Of a stretch of 64,000 nucleotides of DNA, positions 1-11,800 are shown in pieces. Under the pieces are notes generated by a model. That model was given only the letters and a program-made list of their open reading frames with translations, was not told the DNA's origin and made no database searches. Origin of the DNA: Tupaia tana (lineage: Eukaryota > Chordata > Mammalia > Scandentia > Tupaiidae); NCBI GenBank assembly GCA_026018925.1, contig JAKSZU010000032.1, forward strand, positions 1-64,000, written 5' to 3'. How positions within the stretch are numbered: position 1 is the stretch's first letter; every line of letters starts with the position of its first letter. The translations under genes and the position numbers were made by a program.

Positions 1-706
1 TAACCTAACCTGAAGCCTAAATCAAACCATACAGCTAACCCTAACCCTAGGTGGACACCTTAAGCTCAACCCCAAACCTAACTTGACCCTGACGCTTACT
101 CCAACCGTAACAGTTAACCGAAAACTAACAGTAGCCCTAAACTGACTCCCCTCAAACTAACTTTAAACCTAACCTAACCTGAAGCCTAAATCAAATCATA
201 CACCTAACCCTAACCCTAGGCGGACACCTAAATCTCAACCCCAACCCTAACCTGGCCCTCACGCTAACTCCAACCATAACAGTTTCCCGAAAACTAACTG
301 TAGCCCTAAACTTACTCCCTCAAACTAAGTTCAAACCTAACTTAACCTGAAGCCTAAATCAAACCATACACCTAACCCTAACCCTAGGCGAACACCTTAA
401 GCTCAACCCCAACCCTAACCTGACCTCCAGGCTAACTGCAACCATACCACTGAACCGAAAACTAAGAGTAGCCCTAAACTTACTCCCTCAAACTAAGTTC
501 AAACCTAACCTAACCTGAAGCCTAACTCAAACCATAGACCTAACCCTAACCTTAGGCGGACACCTGAAGCTTAACCACAACCCTAACCTGTCCCTGACGC
601 TATCTCCAACAGTAACACTGAACCGAAAACTAACAGTAGACCTAAACTTACTCCCTCAAACTAAGTTCAAACCTAACCTAACCTGAAGCCTAACTCAAAC
701 CACAGA
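1..706 (+). repeat. Left flank of ordinary monomers
   Basis: About four monomers lie before the 17.1-kb duplication begins. They carry the telomeric core and the usual 168-169 bp spacing. The variant tcaaatcatacac near 190-206 also occurs near 17,802 and 34,910, at the ends of duplication copies A and B. This suggests the flank is related to the right end of the duplicated block and may be the tail of a further copy to the left, but the match is short. There is no gene or other feature here. Confidence 0.8.
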
Positions 707-707
707 C

Positions 708-724
708 CTAACCCTAACCCTAGG
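708..724 (+). repeat. Telomeric core of a monomer with TRF-type sites
   Basis: The stretch ctaaccctaaccctagg is almost perfect telomere repeat (C strand) and is among the least variable parts of nearly every monomer in the window. On the - strand it supplies two matches to YTAGGGTTR, the known half-site of the Myb-type telomere proteins TRF1 and TRF2, at 709-717 and 715-723. A third match lies at 746-754 (caaccctaa on the + strand). This one is given as an example; equivalents recur about every 168 bp. Actual protein binding is inference. Confidence 0.75.
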
Positions 725-887
725 CGGACACCTTAAGCTCAACCCCAACCCTAACCTGACCCTCACGCTAACTCCAACCGTAACACTGAACCGAAAACTA
801 ACAGTAGCCCTAAACTCACTCCCTCCAACTAAGTACAAACCTAACCTAACCTGAAGCCTAACTCAAACCACAGACCTGACCCTAAAC
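720..887 (+). repeat. Representative 168-bp monomer
   Basis: This is one full unit, taken from one CTAG anchor to the base before the next. In order it holds CCTAGG overlapping the anchor, gcggacac, the palindrome CTTAAG, the C-rich block aaccccaaccctaacctgac, a variable middle (gctaactccaaccgtaacac), the stable gaaccgaaaactaacag, a conserved tccaactaagt-type segment, the pentamer-like cctaacctaacctg, and a return to the telomeric core. Four CpG sites recur per consensus unit (gCGg, aCGc, cCGt, cCGa). CCTAGG (an AvrII site) and CTTAAG (an AflII site) recur in most monomers, so a digest should give a 168-bp ladder. The length, 168, is both 28 x 6 and 56 x 3. Confidence 0.95.
743..762 (-). other. 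G-quadruplex-prone segment (example; recurs per monomer)
   Basis: Read on the - strand, this part of the monomer has G tracts of 3, 2, 3 and 4 separated by loops of 3, 3 and 2 bases. That suits a two-tier quadruplex, with i-motif potential on the + strand. The telomeric core beside it adds GGG-TTA-GGG tracts. The arrangement is repeated in most monomers, so the array carries hundreds of such segments, all on one strand. Folding is inferred from known G4 rules. Confidence 0.5.
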
Positions 888-1559
888 CTAGGCGGACACC
901 GTAAGCTCAACACCAACCCTAACCTGACCGTCACGCTAACTCCAACCATAACACTGAACCGAATAGTAACAGTAGCCATAAACATACTCCCTCAAAATAA
1001 GTTCAAACCTGACCTAACCTGAAGACAAACTCAAACAATAGACCTAACCCTAACCCTAGGCGGACACCTTAAGCTTAACCCCAACCCTAACCTGACCCTG
1101 AGTCTAAATCCAACCGTAACACTGAAACGAAAACTAACAGTAGCCCTAAACTTACTCTCTCAAACTAAGTTCAATCCTAACCTAACCTGAAGCCTAAATG
1201 AAACCATAGAGCTAACCCTAACCCTAGGCGGACACCTTATGCTTAAGCCCCAACCTAACCTGACCCTGAGGCTTACTCCAACCGTAACAGTTAAACGAAA
1301 ACTAACAGTAGCCCTAAACTTACTCCCTCAAACTAAGTTCAAACCTAACCTAACCTGAAGCCTAAATCAAACCATACAACTAGCCCTAACCCTAGGCGGA
1401 CACCTTAAGCTCAACCCCAAACCTAACCTGACCCTGACGCTTACTCCAACCGTAACAGTTAACCGAAAACTAACAGTAGCCCTAAACTGACTCCCTCAAA
1501 CTAAGTTCAAACCTAACCTAACCTGGAGCCTAAATCAAACCATGGACCTAACCCTAACC

Positions 1560-1715
1560 CTAGGCGGACACCTCAAGCTAACCCTGACCCTGACGCAAAC
1601 TCCAAACATAATACTGAACCGAAAACTAACAGTAGCCCTAAACTTACTCCCTCAAACTAAGTTCAATCCTAACCTAACCTGAAGCCTAAATGAAACCATA
1701 GACCTAACCCAAACC
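1560..1715 (+). repeat. Short monomer (156 bp), two hexamers deleted
   Basis: CTAG anchors at 1560 and 1716 are 156 bp apart instead of 168. The loss is within the aagctcaaccccaaccctaacc segment, which here reads aagctaaccctgaccctg. The missing 12 bp equal exactly two telomere-like hexamers, as expected from slippage between neighbouring hexamers rather than random deletion. The same short unit is inherited in duplication copy B near 18,667-18,822. Confidence 0.85.
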
Positions 1716-4700
1716 CTAGGCGGACACCTAATGCTTAACCCCAACCCTAACCTGACCCTGACGCTTACTCCAACTGTAACAGTTTACCGAAAACTAACAG
1801 TAGCCCTAAACTTACTCTCTGACACTAACTTCAAACCTAACCTAACCTGAAGCCTAAAAAAAACCATACACCTAACCCTAACCCTAGGCGGACACCTTAA
1901 GCTCAACCCCAACCCTAACCTGACCCTCACGCTAACTCCAAACATAACACTGAACCGAAAACTAACAGTAGCCCTAATCTTACTCCCTCAGACTAAGTTC
2001 AAACCTAACCTAACCTGAAGCCTAACTCAAACCATAGACCTAACCCTAACACTAGGCGGACACCTTGAGCTCAACCCCAAACCTAACCTGACCCTGGCGC
2101 TTACTCCAACCGTAACAGTTAACCGAAAACTGACAGTAGCCCTAAACTTACTCCCTCAAACTAAGTTCAAACCTAACCTAACCTGAAGCCTAACTCAAAC
2201 CACAGACCTAACCCTAACCCTAGGCGGACACCTTAAGCTCAACCCCAACCATAACCTGACCGTCACGCTATCTCCAACCGTAACACTGAACCGAAAAGTA
2301 ACAGTAGCCCTAAACTTACTCCCTCAAACTAAGTTCAAACCTAACCTAACCTGAAGCCTAACTCAAACAATAGACCTAACCCTAACCCTAGGCGGACACC
2401 TTAAGCTTGACCCCAACCCGAACCTGACCCTGAGGCTAAATTCAACCGTAACAATGAACCGAAAAATAAAATAGGCCTAAACTTACTCCCTCAAACTGAG
2501 TTCAAACCTAACCTAACCTTAAGCCTAACTCAAACCATAGACCTAACCCTAACCCTAGGCGGACACCTGAATCTCAACCCCAACCCTAACTTGACCCTGA
2601 CGCTATCTCCAACCGTAACACTGAACCGAAAACTAACAGTAGCCCTAAACTTACTCCTTCAAACTAAGTTCAAACCTAACCTAACCTGAAGTCTAACTCA
2701 AACCCAGACCTAACCCTAAACCTAGGTGGACACCTTAAGCTCAACACCAAACCTAACCTGACCCTCACGCTAACTCCAACCATAACACTGAACCGAATAC
2801 TAACAGTAGCCATAAACTTACTCCCTCGAACTAAGTTCAAACCTAACCTAACCTGAAGCCTAACTCAAACAATAGACCTAACCCTAACCCTAGGCGGACA
2901 CCTTAAGCTTAACCCCAACCCTAACCTGACCCTGAGTCTAAATCCATCCGTAACACTGAAATGAAAAGTAACAGTAGCTTTAAACTTACTCCCTAAAACT
3001 AAGTTCAATCCTAACCTAACCTGAAGCCTAAATGAAACCATAGACCTAACCTAACCCTAGGCGGACACCCTAAGCTCCACCCCAACCCTAACATGGCCCT
3101 GACGCTAACTCCAACCATAACACTTACCCGAAAACTAACAGTCGCCCTAAACTTACTCCCTCAAACTAAGTTCAAACCTAACCTAACCTGAAGCGTATCT
3201 CAAAACATAGACCTAACCCTAACCCTAGGCGGACACCTGAAGCTCAACCCCAACCCTAACCTGACCCTCACGCTAACTCCAACCGTAACACTTACCCGAA
3301 AACTAACAGTAGCCCTAAACGTACTCCCTCAAACTAAGTTCATAACTAACCTAACCTGAAGCCTAACTCAAACCATAGACATAACCCTAACCCTAGGCGG
3401 ACACCTTAAGCTCAACCCCAACCCTAACATGGCCCTGACGCTAACTCCAACCATAAGAGTTACCCGAAAACTAACAGTAGCCCTAAACTTACTCCCTCAA
3501 ACAAAGTTCAAACCTAACCTAACCTGAAGCCTAACTCAAACCACAGACCGAACCCTAACCCTAGGTGGACACCTGAAGCTCAACCCCAACCCTAACCTGA
3601 CCCTGACGCTATCTCCAACCGTAACACTGAACTGAAAACTAACAGTAGCCCTAAACTTACTCCCTCAAACTAAGTTCAAACCTAACCTAACCTGAAGCCT
3701 AACTCAAACCATAGACCTAACCCTAACCCTAGGCGGACACCTTAAGCTCAACCCCAACCCTAACATGGCCCTGACGCTAACTCCAACCATAAGAGTTACC
3801 CGAAAACTAACAGTAGCCCTAAACTTACTCCCTCAAACTAAGTTCAAACCTAACCTAACCTGAAGCCTAACTCAAACAACAAACCTAACCCTAACCCTAG
3901 GCGGACACCTGAAGCTCAACCCCAACCCTAACCTGACCCTGACTCTTACTCCAACCGTAACACTGAACCGAAAACTAACAGTAGGCCTAAACTTACTCCC
4001 TCAAGCTTAGTTCAAACCTAACCTAACCTGAAGCCTAACTCAAACCATAGACCTAACCCTAACCCTAGGCGGACACCTTAAACTCAACCCCAACCCTAAC
4101 CTGACCCTCACGCTATCTCCAACCGTAATACTGAACCGAAAACTAACAGTAGCCCTAAACTTACTTCCTCAAACTAAGTTCAATGCTAACCTAACCTGAA
4201 GCCTAAATGAAACCATAGACCTAACACTAACCCTAGGCGGAAACCTTAAGCTTAACCCCAACCCTAACCTCACCCTCACGGTAACTCCAACGGTACCACT
4301 GAACCGAAAACTAACAGTAGCCCTAAACTTACTCCCTCGAGCTAAGTTCAAACCTAACCTCACCTGAAGCCTAACTCAAACCACAGACCTAACCCTAACC
4401 CTAGGCGGACACCTTAAGCTCAACCCCAATCCTAACCTGACCCTGACGCTAACTCCAGCCATAACACTGAACCGAAAACTAACAGTAGCCCTAAACTTAC
4501 TCCCTCAAACTGAGTTCAAACCTAACCTAACCTGAAGCCTAACTCAAACCATAGACCTAACCCTAACCCTAGGCGGACACCTTAAGCTCAACCCCAACCC
4601 TAACCTGACCCTCACGCTATATCCAACCGTAATACTGAACCGAAAACTAACAGTAGCCCTAAACTTACTTCCTCAATCTAAGTTCAATCCTAACCTAACC

Positions 4701-7700
4701 TGAAGCCTAAATGAAACCATAGACCTAACACTAACCCTAGGCGGAAACCTTAAGCTTAACCCCAACCCTAACCTGACCCTCACGGTAACTCCAACCGTAC
4801 CACTGAACCGAAAACTAACAGTAACCCTAAACTTACTCCTCATACTAAGTTCAAACCTAACCTAAGCTGAAGCCTAAATCAAACCATACACCTAACCCTA
4901 ACCCTAGGCGGACACCTGAAGCTCAACCGCAACCCTAACCTGACCCTGACTCTTACTCCAACCGTAACACTGATCCGAAAACTAACAGTAGCCCTAAACT
5001 TACTCCCTCAAGCTAAGTTCAAACCTAACCTCACCTGAAGCCTAACTCAAACCACAGACCTAACCCTAACCCTAGGCGGACACCTGAAGCTCAACCCCAA
5101 TCCTAACCTGACCCTGACGCTAACTCCAACCATAACACTGAACCGAAAACTAACAGTAGCCCTAAACTTACTCCCTCAAGCTAAGTTCAAACCTAACCTA
5201 ACCTGAAGCCTAACTCAAACCATAGACCTAACCCTAACCCTAGGCGGACACCTTAAGCTCAACCCCAACCCTAACCTGACCCTCACGCTATCTCCAACCG
5301 TAATACTGAACCGAAAATTAACAGTAGCCCTAAACTTACTTCCTCAAACTAAGTTCAATCCTAACCTAAACTGAAGCCTAAATGAAACCATAGACCTAAC
5401 ACTAACCCTAGGCGGAAACCTTAAGCTTAACCCCAACCCTAACCTCACCCTCACGGTAACTCCAACCGTACCACTGAACCGAAAACTAACAGTAACCCTA
5501 AACTTACTCCCTCAAACTAAGTTCAAACCTAACCTAACCTGAAGCCTAACTCAAACCATGGACCTAACCCTAACCCTAGGCGGACACCTGAAGCTAAACC
5601 CCAACCCTAACCTGACCCTGACGCTATCTCCAACCGTAACACTGAACCGAAAACAAAGAGTAGCCCTAAACTTACTCCCTCAAGCTAAGTTCAAACCTAA
5701 CCTAACCTGAAGCCTAACTCAAACCATAGACCTAACCCTAACCCTACGCGGACACCTGAAGCTCAACCCCAACCCTAACCTGACCCTGACTCTTACTACA
5801 ACTGTAACACTGAACCGAAAACTAACAGTAGCCCTAAACTTACTCCCTCAAACTAAGTTCAATCCTAACCTAACCTGAAGCCTAACTGAAACCATAGACC
5901 TAACTCTAACCCTAGGCGGAAACCTTAAGCTCAACCCCAACCCTAAAATGGCCCTGAGGCTAACTCCAACCATAACAGTTACCCGAAAACTAACAGTAGA
6001 CCTAAAATTACTCCCTCAAAGTAAGTTCAAACCTAACCTAACCTGAAGCCTAAATCAAACCATACACCTAACCCTAACCCTAGGCGGACACCTTAAGCTC
6101 AACCCCAACCCTAACCTGACCCTCACGCTAAATCCAACCGTAACACTGAACCAAAAACTAACAGTAGCCCTAAACTTACTCCCTCAAACTAAGTTCAAAC
6201 CTAACCTAACCTGAAGCGTATCTCAAAACATAGACCTAACCCTAACCCTAGGCGGACACCTTAAGCTCAACCCCAACCCTAACCTGACCCTGACGCTAAC
6301 TCCAAACGTAACACTGAACCGAAAACTAACAGTAGCCCTAAACTTACTCCCTCAAACAAAGGTCAATCCTCACCTAACCTGAAGCCTAACTGAAACCAGA
6401 GACATAACCCTAACCCTAGGCGGACACCTTAAGCTCAACCACAAGCCTAAAATGGCCGTGACGCTAACTCCCACCATAACAGTTACGCGAAAACTAACAG
6501 TAGACCTAAACTTACTCCCTCAAACTAAGTTCAAACCTAACCTAACCTGAAGCCTAAATCAAACCATACACCTAACCCTAACCCTGGGCGGACACCTTAA
6601 TCTCAACCCCAACCCTAACCTGACCATCACGCTAAATCCAACCGTAACACTGAACCGAAAACTAACAGTAGCTCTAAACTTACTCCCTCAAACTAAGTTC
6701 AAACCTAACCTAACCTGAAGCCTAACTCAAACCATAGACCTAACCCTAACCCTAGGCGGACACCTGAAGCTCAACCCCAACCCTAACCTGACCCTGACGA
6801 TATCTCCAACCGTAACACTGAACCGAAAACTAACAGTAGCCCTAAACTTACTCCCTCAAACTAAGTTCAAACCTAACCTAACCTGAAGCCTAACTCAAAC
6901 CATAGACCTAACCCTAACCCTAGGCGGACACCTTAAGCTCAACCCCAACCCTAACATGGCCCTGACGCTAACTCCAACCATAACAGTTACCCGAAAACTA
7001 ACAGTAGCCCTAAACTTACACCCTCAAACTAAGTTCAAACCTAACCTAACCTAAAACCAAATCAAACCATACACCTAACCCTAACCCTAGGCGGACAACT
7101 TAAGCTCAACCCCTACCCTAACCTGACCCTCACGCTAACTCCAACCGAAACACTGAACCGAAAACTAACAGTAGCCCTAAACTTGCTCCCTCAAAGTAAG
7201 TTCAAACCTAACCTAACCTGAAGCCTAACTCAAACCATAGACCTAACCCTAACCCTAGGCGGACACCTGAAGCTCAACCCCAGCCCTAACCTGACCCTGA
7301 CTCTTACTCCAACCGTAACACTGACTGAAACTAACAGTAGCCCTAAACATACTCCCTCAAACTAAGTTCAATCCTAACCTAACCTGAAGCCTAACTGAAA
7401 CCATAGACCTAACCCTAACCCTAGGTGGACACCTTAAGCTCAACCACAACCCTAAAATGGCCATGACGCTAACTCCAACCATAACAGTTACCCGAAAACT
7501 AACAGTAGACCTAAACTTACTCCCTCAAACTAAGTTCAAACCTAACCTAACCTGAAGCCTAAATCAAACCATACACCTAACCCTAACCCTAGGTGGACAC
7601 CTTAAGCTCAACCCCAACCCTAACCTGACCCTCACGCTAAATCCAACCGTAACACTGAACCGACAACTAACAGTAGCCCTAAACTTACTCCCTCAAACTA

Positions 7701-7764
7701 AGTTCAAACCTAACCTAACCTGAAGCCTAACTCAAACCATAGACCTAACCCTAACCCTAGGCGG

Positions 7765-10700
7765 ACACATGAAGCTAAACCCCAACCCTAACCTGACCCT
7801 GACGCTATCTCCAACCGTAACACTGAACCGAAAACAAACTGTAGCCCTAAACTTACACCCTCAAGCTAAGTTCAAACCTAACCTAACCTGAAGCCTAACT
7901 CCAACCATAGACCTAACCCTAACCCTACGCCGACACCTGAAGCTCAACCCCAACCCTAACCTGATCCCGACTCTTACTCCAACTGTAACACTGAACCGAA
8001 AACTAACAGTAACCTAAACTTACTCCCTCAAACTAAGTTCAATCCTAACCTAACCTGAAGCCTAACTGAAACCATAGACCTAACCCTAACCCTAGGCGGA
8101 CACCTTAAGCTCAACCGCAACCCTAAAATGGCCCTGACTCTAACTCCAACCATAACAGTTACCCGAAAACTAACAGTAGACCTAAAATTACTCCCTCAAA
8201 CTAAGTTCAAACCTAACCTAACCTGAAGCCTAAATCAAACCATACACCTAACCCTAACCCTAGGCGGACACCTTAAGCTCAACAACAACCCTAACCTGAC
8301 CCTCACGCTAAATCCAACCGTAACACTGAACCGAAAACTAACAGTAGCCCTAAACTTACTCCCTCAAACTAAGTTCAAACCTAACCTAACCTGAAGCGTA
8401 TCTCAAACCATAGACCTAACCCTAACCCTAGGCGGACACCTTAAGCTAAACCCCAACCCTAACCTGACCCTGACGCTAACTCCAACCATAACAGTTACCC
8501 GAAAACTAACAGTCGCCCTAAACTTACTCCCTCAAACTAAGTTCAAATCTAAACTAACCTGAAGCCTAACTCAAACAAAACACCGAACCCGAACCCTAGG
8601 CGGACACCTTAAGCTCAACCCCAACCCTAACCTGGACCTGAGGCTAAAACCGACCTTAACACTGAACCGAAAACTAACAGTAGCCCTAAACTAACTCCCT
8701 CAACCTAAGTTCAAACCTAACCTAACCTGAAGCCTAACTCAAACCACAAACCTAACCCTAACCCTAGGCGGACACCTGAAGCTCAACCCCAACCCTAACC
8801 TGACCCTGACTCTTACTCCAACCGTAACACTGAACCGAAAACTAACTGTAGCCCTAAACTTACTCCCTCAAGCTAAGTTCAAACCTAACCTCACCTGAAG
8901 CCTAATTCAAACCACAGACCTAACCCTAAACCTAGGCGGACACCTTAAGTTCAACCCCAACCCTAACCGGACCCTGACGCTAACTCCAACCATAACAGTT
9001 ACCCGAAAACTAACAGTAGCCCTAAACTTACTCCCTCAAACTAAGTTCAAACATAACCTAACCTGAAGCCTAAATCAAACCATACACCTAACCCTAACCC
9101 TAGGCGGACACCTGAAGCTCAACCCCAACCCTAACCTGACCCTGACGCTATCTCCAACCGTAACACTGAACCGAAAACTAAAAATAGCCCTAAACTTACT
9201 CCCTCAAACCAAGTTCAAATCTAAACTAACCTGAAGCCTAACTCAAACAATACACCTAACCCTAACCCTAGGCGGACACCTGAAGCTCCACCCCAACCCT
9301 AACCTGACCCTGACGCTATCTCCAACCGAAACACTGAACCGTAAACTAACAGTAGCCCTAAACTTACTCCCTCAAACTAAGTTCACACCTACCCTAACCT
9401 GAAGCCTAACTCAAACCACAGACCTAACCCTAACCCTAGGCGGACACCTTATGCTTAACCCCACCCTAACCAGACCCTGACGCTTACTCCAACCGTAACA
9501 GTTAAACGAAAACTAACGGTAGCCCTAAATTTACTCCCTCAAGCTAAGTTCAAACCTAACCTAACCTGAAGCCTAACTCAAACCATAGACCTAACCCTAA
9601 CCCTAGGCGGACACCTAAAGCTCAACCCCAAACCTAACCTGGCACGTACGCTAACTCCAACAATAACAGTTACCCGAAAACTAACAGTCGCCCTAAACTT
9701 ACTCCCTCAAACTAAGTTCTAACCTAACCTTACCTGAAGCGATAATCAAACCATACACCTAACCCTAACCCTAGGCGGACACCTTAAGCTCAACCCCAAC
9801 CCTAATCTGACCCTCACGCTAACTCCAACCGTAACCCTGAACCGAAAACTAACAGTAGCCCTAAACTTACTCCCTCAAACTAAGTTCAATCCTAACCTAA
9901 CCTGAAGCCTAAATGAAACCATAGACCTAACCCTAACCCTAGGCTGACACCTTATGCTTAACCCCCACCCAAACCTGACCCTGACGCTTACTCCAACCGT
10001 AACACTGAACCGAAAACAAACAGTAGCCCTAAACTTACACCCTCAAACTAAGTTCAAACCTAACCTAACCTGAAGCCTAACTCAAACCATAGACCTAACC
10101 CTAACCCTAGCCGGACACCTGAAGCTCAACCCCAACCTTAACCTGACCCTGACTCTTACTCCAACCGTAACACTGAACTGAAACTAACAGTAGCCCTAAA
10201 CTTACTCCCTCAAACTAAGTTCAATCCTAACCTAACCTGAAGACTAACTGAAACCATAGACCTCACCCTAACCCTAGGCGGACACCTTAAGCCCAACCAC
10301 AACCCTAAAATGGCCGTGACGCTAACTCCAATCATAACAGTTACCCGAAAACTAACAGTAGCCCTAAACTAACTCCCTCAACCTAAGTTCAAACCTAACC
10401 TAACCTGAAGCCTAACTCAAACCATAGACCTAACCCTAACCCTAGGCGGACACCTGAAGCTCAACCCCAACCCTAACATGGCCCTGACGCTAACTCCAAC
10501 CATAACAGTTACCCGAAAACTAACAGTAGCCCTAAACTTACACCCTCAAACTAAGTTCAAACCTAACCTAACCTGAAACCTAAATCAAACCATACACCTA
10601 ACCCTAACCCTAGGCGGACACCTTAAGCTCAACCCCAACCCTAACCTGACCCTCACGCTAAATCCAACCGTAACACTGAACCGACAACTAACAGTAGCCC

Positions 10701-11800
10701 TAAACTTACTCCCTCAAACTAAGTTCAAACCTAACCTAACCTGAAGCCTAACTCAAACCATAGACCTAACCCTAACCCTAGGCGGACACATGAAGCTAAA
10801 CCCCAACCCTAACCTGACCCTGACGCTATCTCCAACCGTAACACTGAACCGAAAACAAACAGTATCCCTAAACTTACACCCTCAAGCTAAGTTCAAACCT
10901 AACCTAACCTGAAGCCTAAGTCAAACCATAGACCTAACCCTAACCCTACGTGGACACCTGAAGCTCAACCCCAACCCTAACCTGATCCCGACTCTTACTC
11001 CAACTGTAACACTGAACCGAAAACTAACAGTAACCTAAACTTACTCCCTCAAACTAAGTTCAATCCTAACCTAACCTGAAGCCTAACTGAAACCATAGAC
11101 CTAACCCTAACCCTAGGCGGACACCTTAAGCTCAACCCCAACCCTAAAATGGCCCTGACGCTAACTCCAACCATAACAGTTACCCGAAAACTAACAGTAG
11201 ACCTAAAATTACTCCCTCAAACTAAGTTCAAACCTAACCTAACCTGAAGCCTAAATCAAACCATACACCTAACCCTAACCCTAGGCGGACACCTTAAGCT
11301 CAACCCCAACCCTAACCTGACCCTCACGCTAAATCCAACCGTAACACTGATCCGAAAACTAACAGTATCCCTAAACTTACTCCCTCAAACTAAGTTCAAA
11401 CCTAACCTAACCTGAAGCCTAACTCAAACTATATACCTAACCCTAACCCTAGGCGGACACCTTAAGCTCCACCCCAAACCTAACCTGGCCCTGACGCTAA
11501 CTCCAACCATAACAATTACCCGAAAACTAACAGTAGACCTAAACTTACTCCCTCAAACTAAGTTCAAACCTAACCTAACCTGAAGCGTATCTCAAACCAT
11601 AGACCTAACCGTAACCCTAGGCGGACACCTTAAGCTCAACCCCAACCCTATCCTGACCCTGACGCTAACTCCAACCATAACAGTTACCCGAAAACTAACA
11701 GTCGCCCTAAACTTACTCCCTCAAACTAAGTTCAAATCTAAACTAACCTGAAGCCTAACTCAAACAATACACCGAACCCGAACCCTAGGCGGACACCTTA
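7765..11800 (+). repeat. Partial 3.02-kb (18-monomer) repeat linking left and right halves of copy A
   Basis: Diagnostic variants are spaced by about 3,021-3,022 bp: cacatgaagctaaac at 7,765 and 10,787, and ctgatcccgactctt at 7,961 and 10,982. The monomer order following each marker is alike for about 1 kb, including the accgaacccgaacccta monomer near 8,583 and 11,774. It is more diverged than the 4,700-bp repeat, so it is probably an older exchange. The edges are approximate. Confidence 0.6.

Noticed and set aside
720-740. Paired palindromes CCTAGG and CTTAAG as an operator or hairpin
   Set aside because: Each is a self-complementary hexamer, but they do not pair with each other to form a stem, and with no gene nearby there is nothing to regulate. 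They are most useful as restriction markers of the monomer.
4169-4363. 64-residue open frame on the - strand
   Set aside because: It starts at a GTG created by a single variant (acctcacctg instead of acctaacctg) and consists of dipeptides such as Leu-Gly and Val-Arg, which are translations of TTAGGG. It lies wholly within two satellite monomers. Most other monomers cannot form it.
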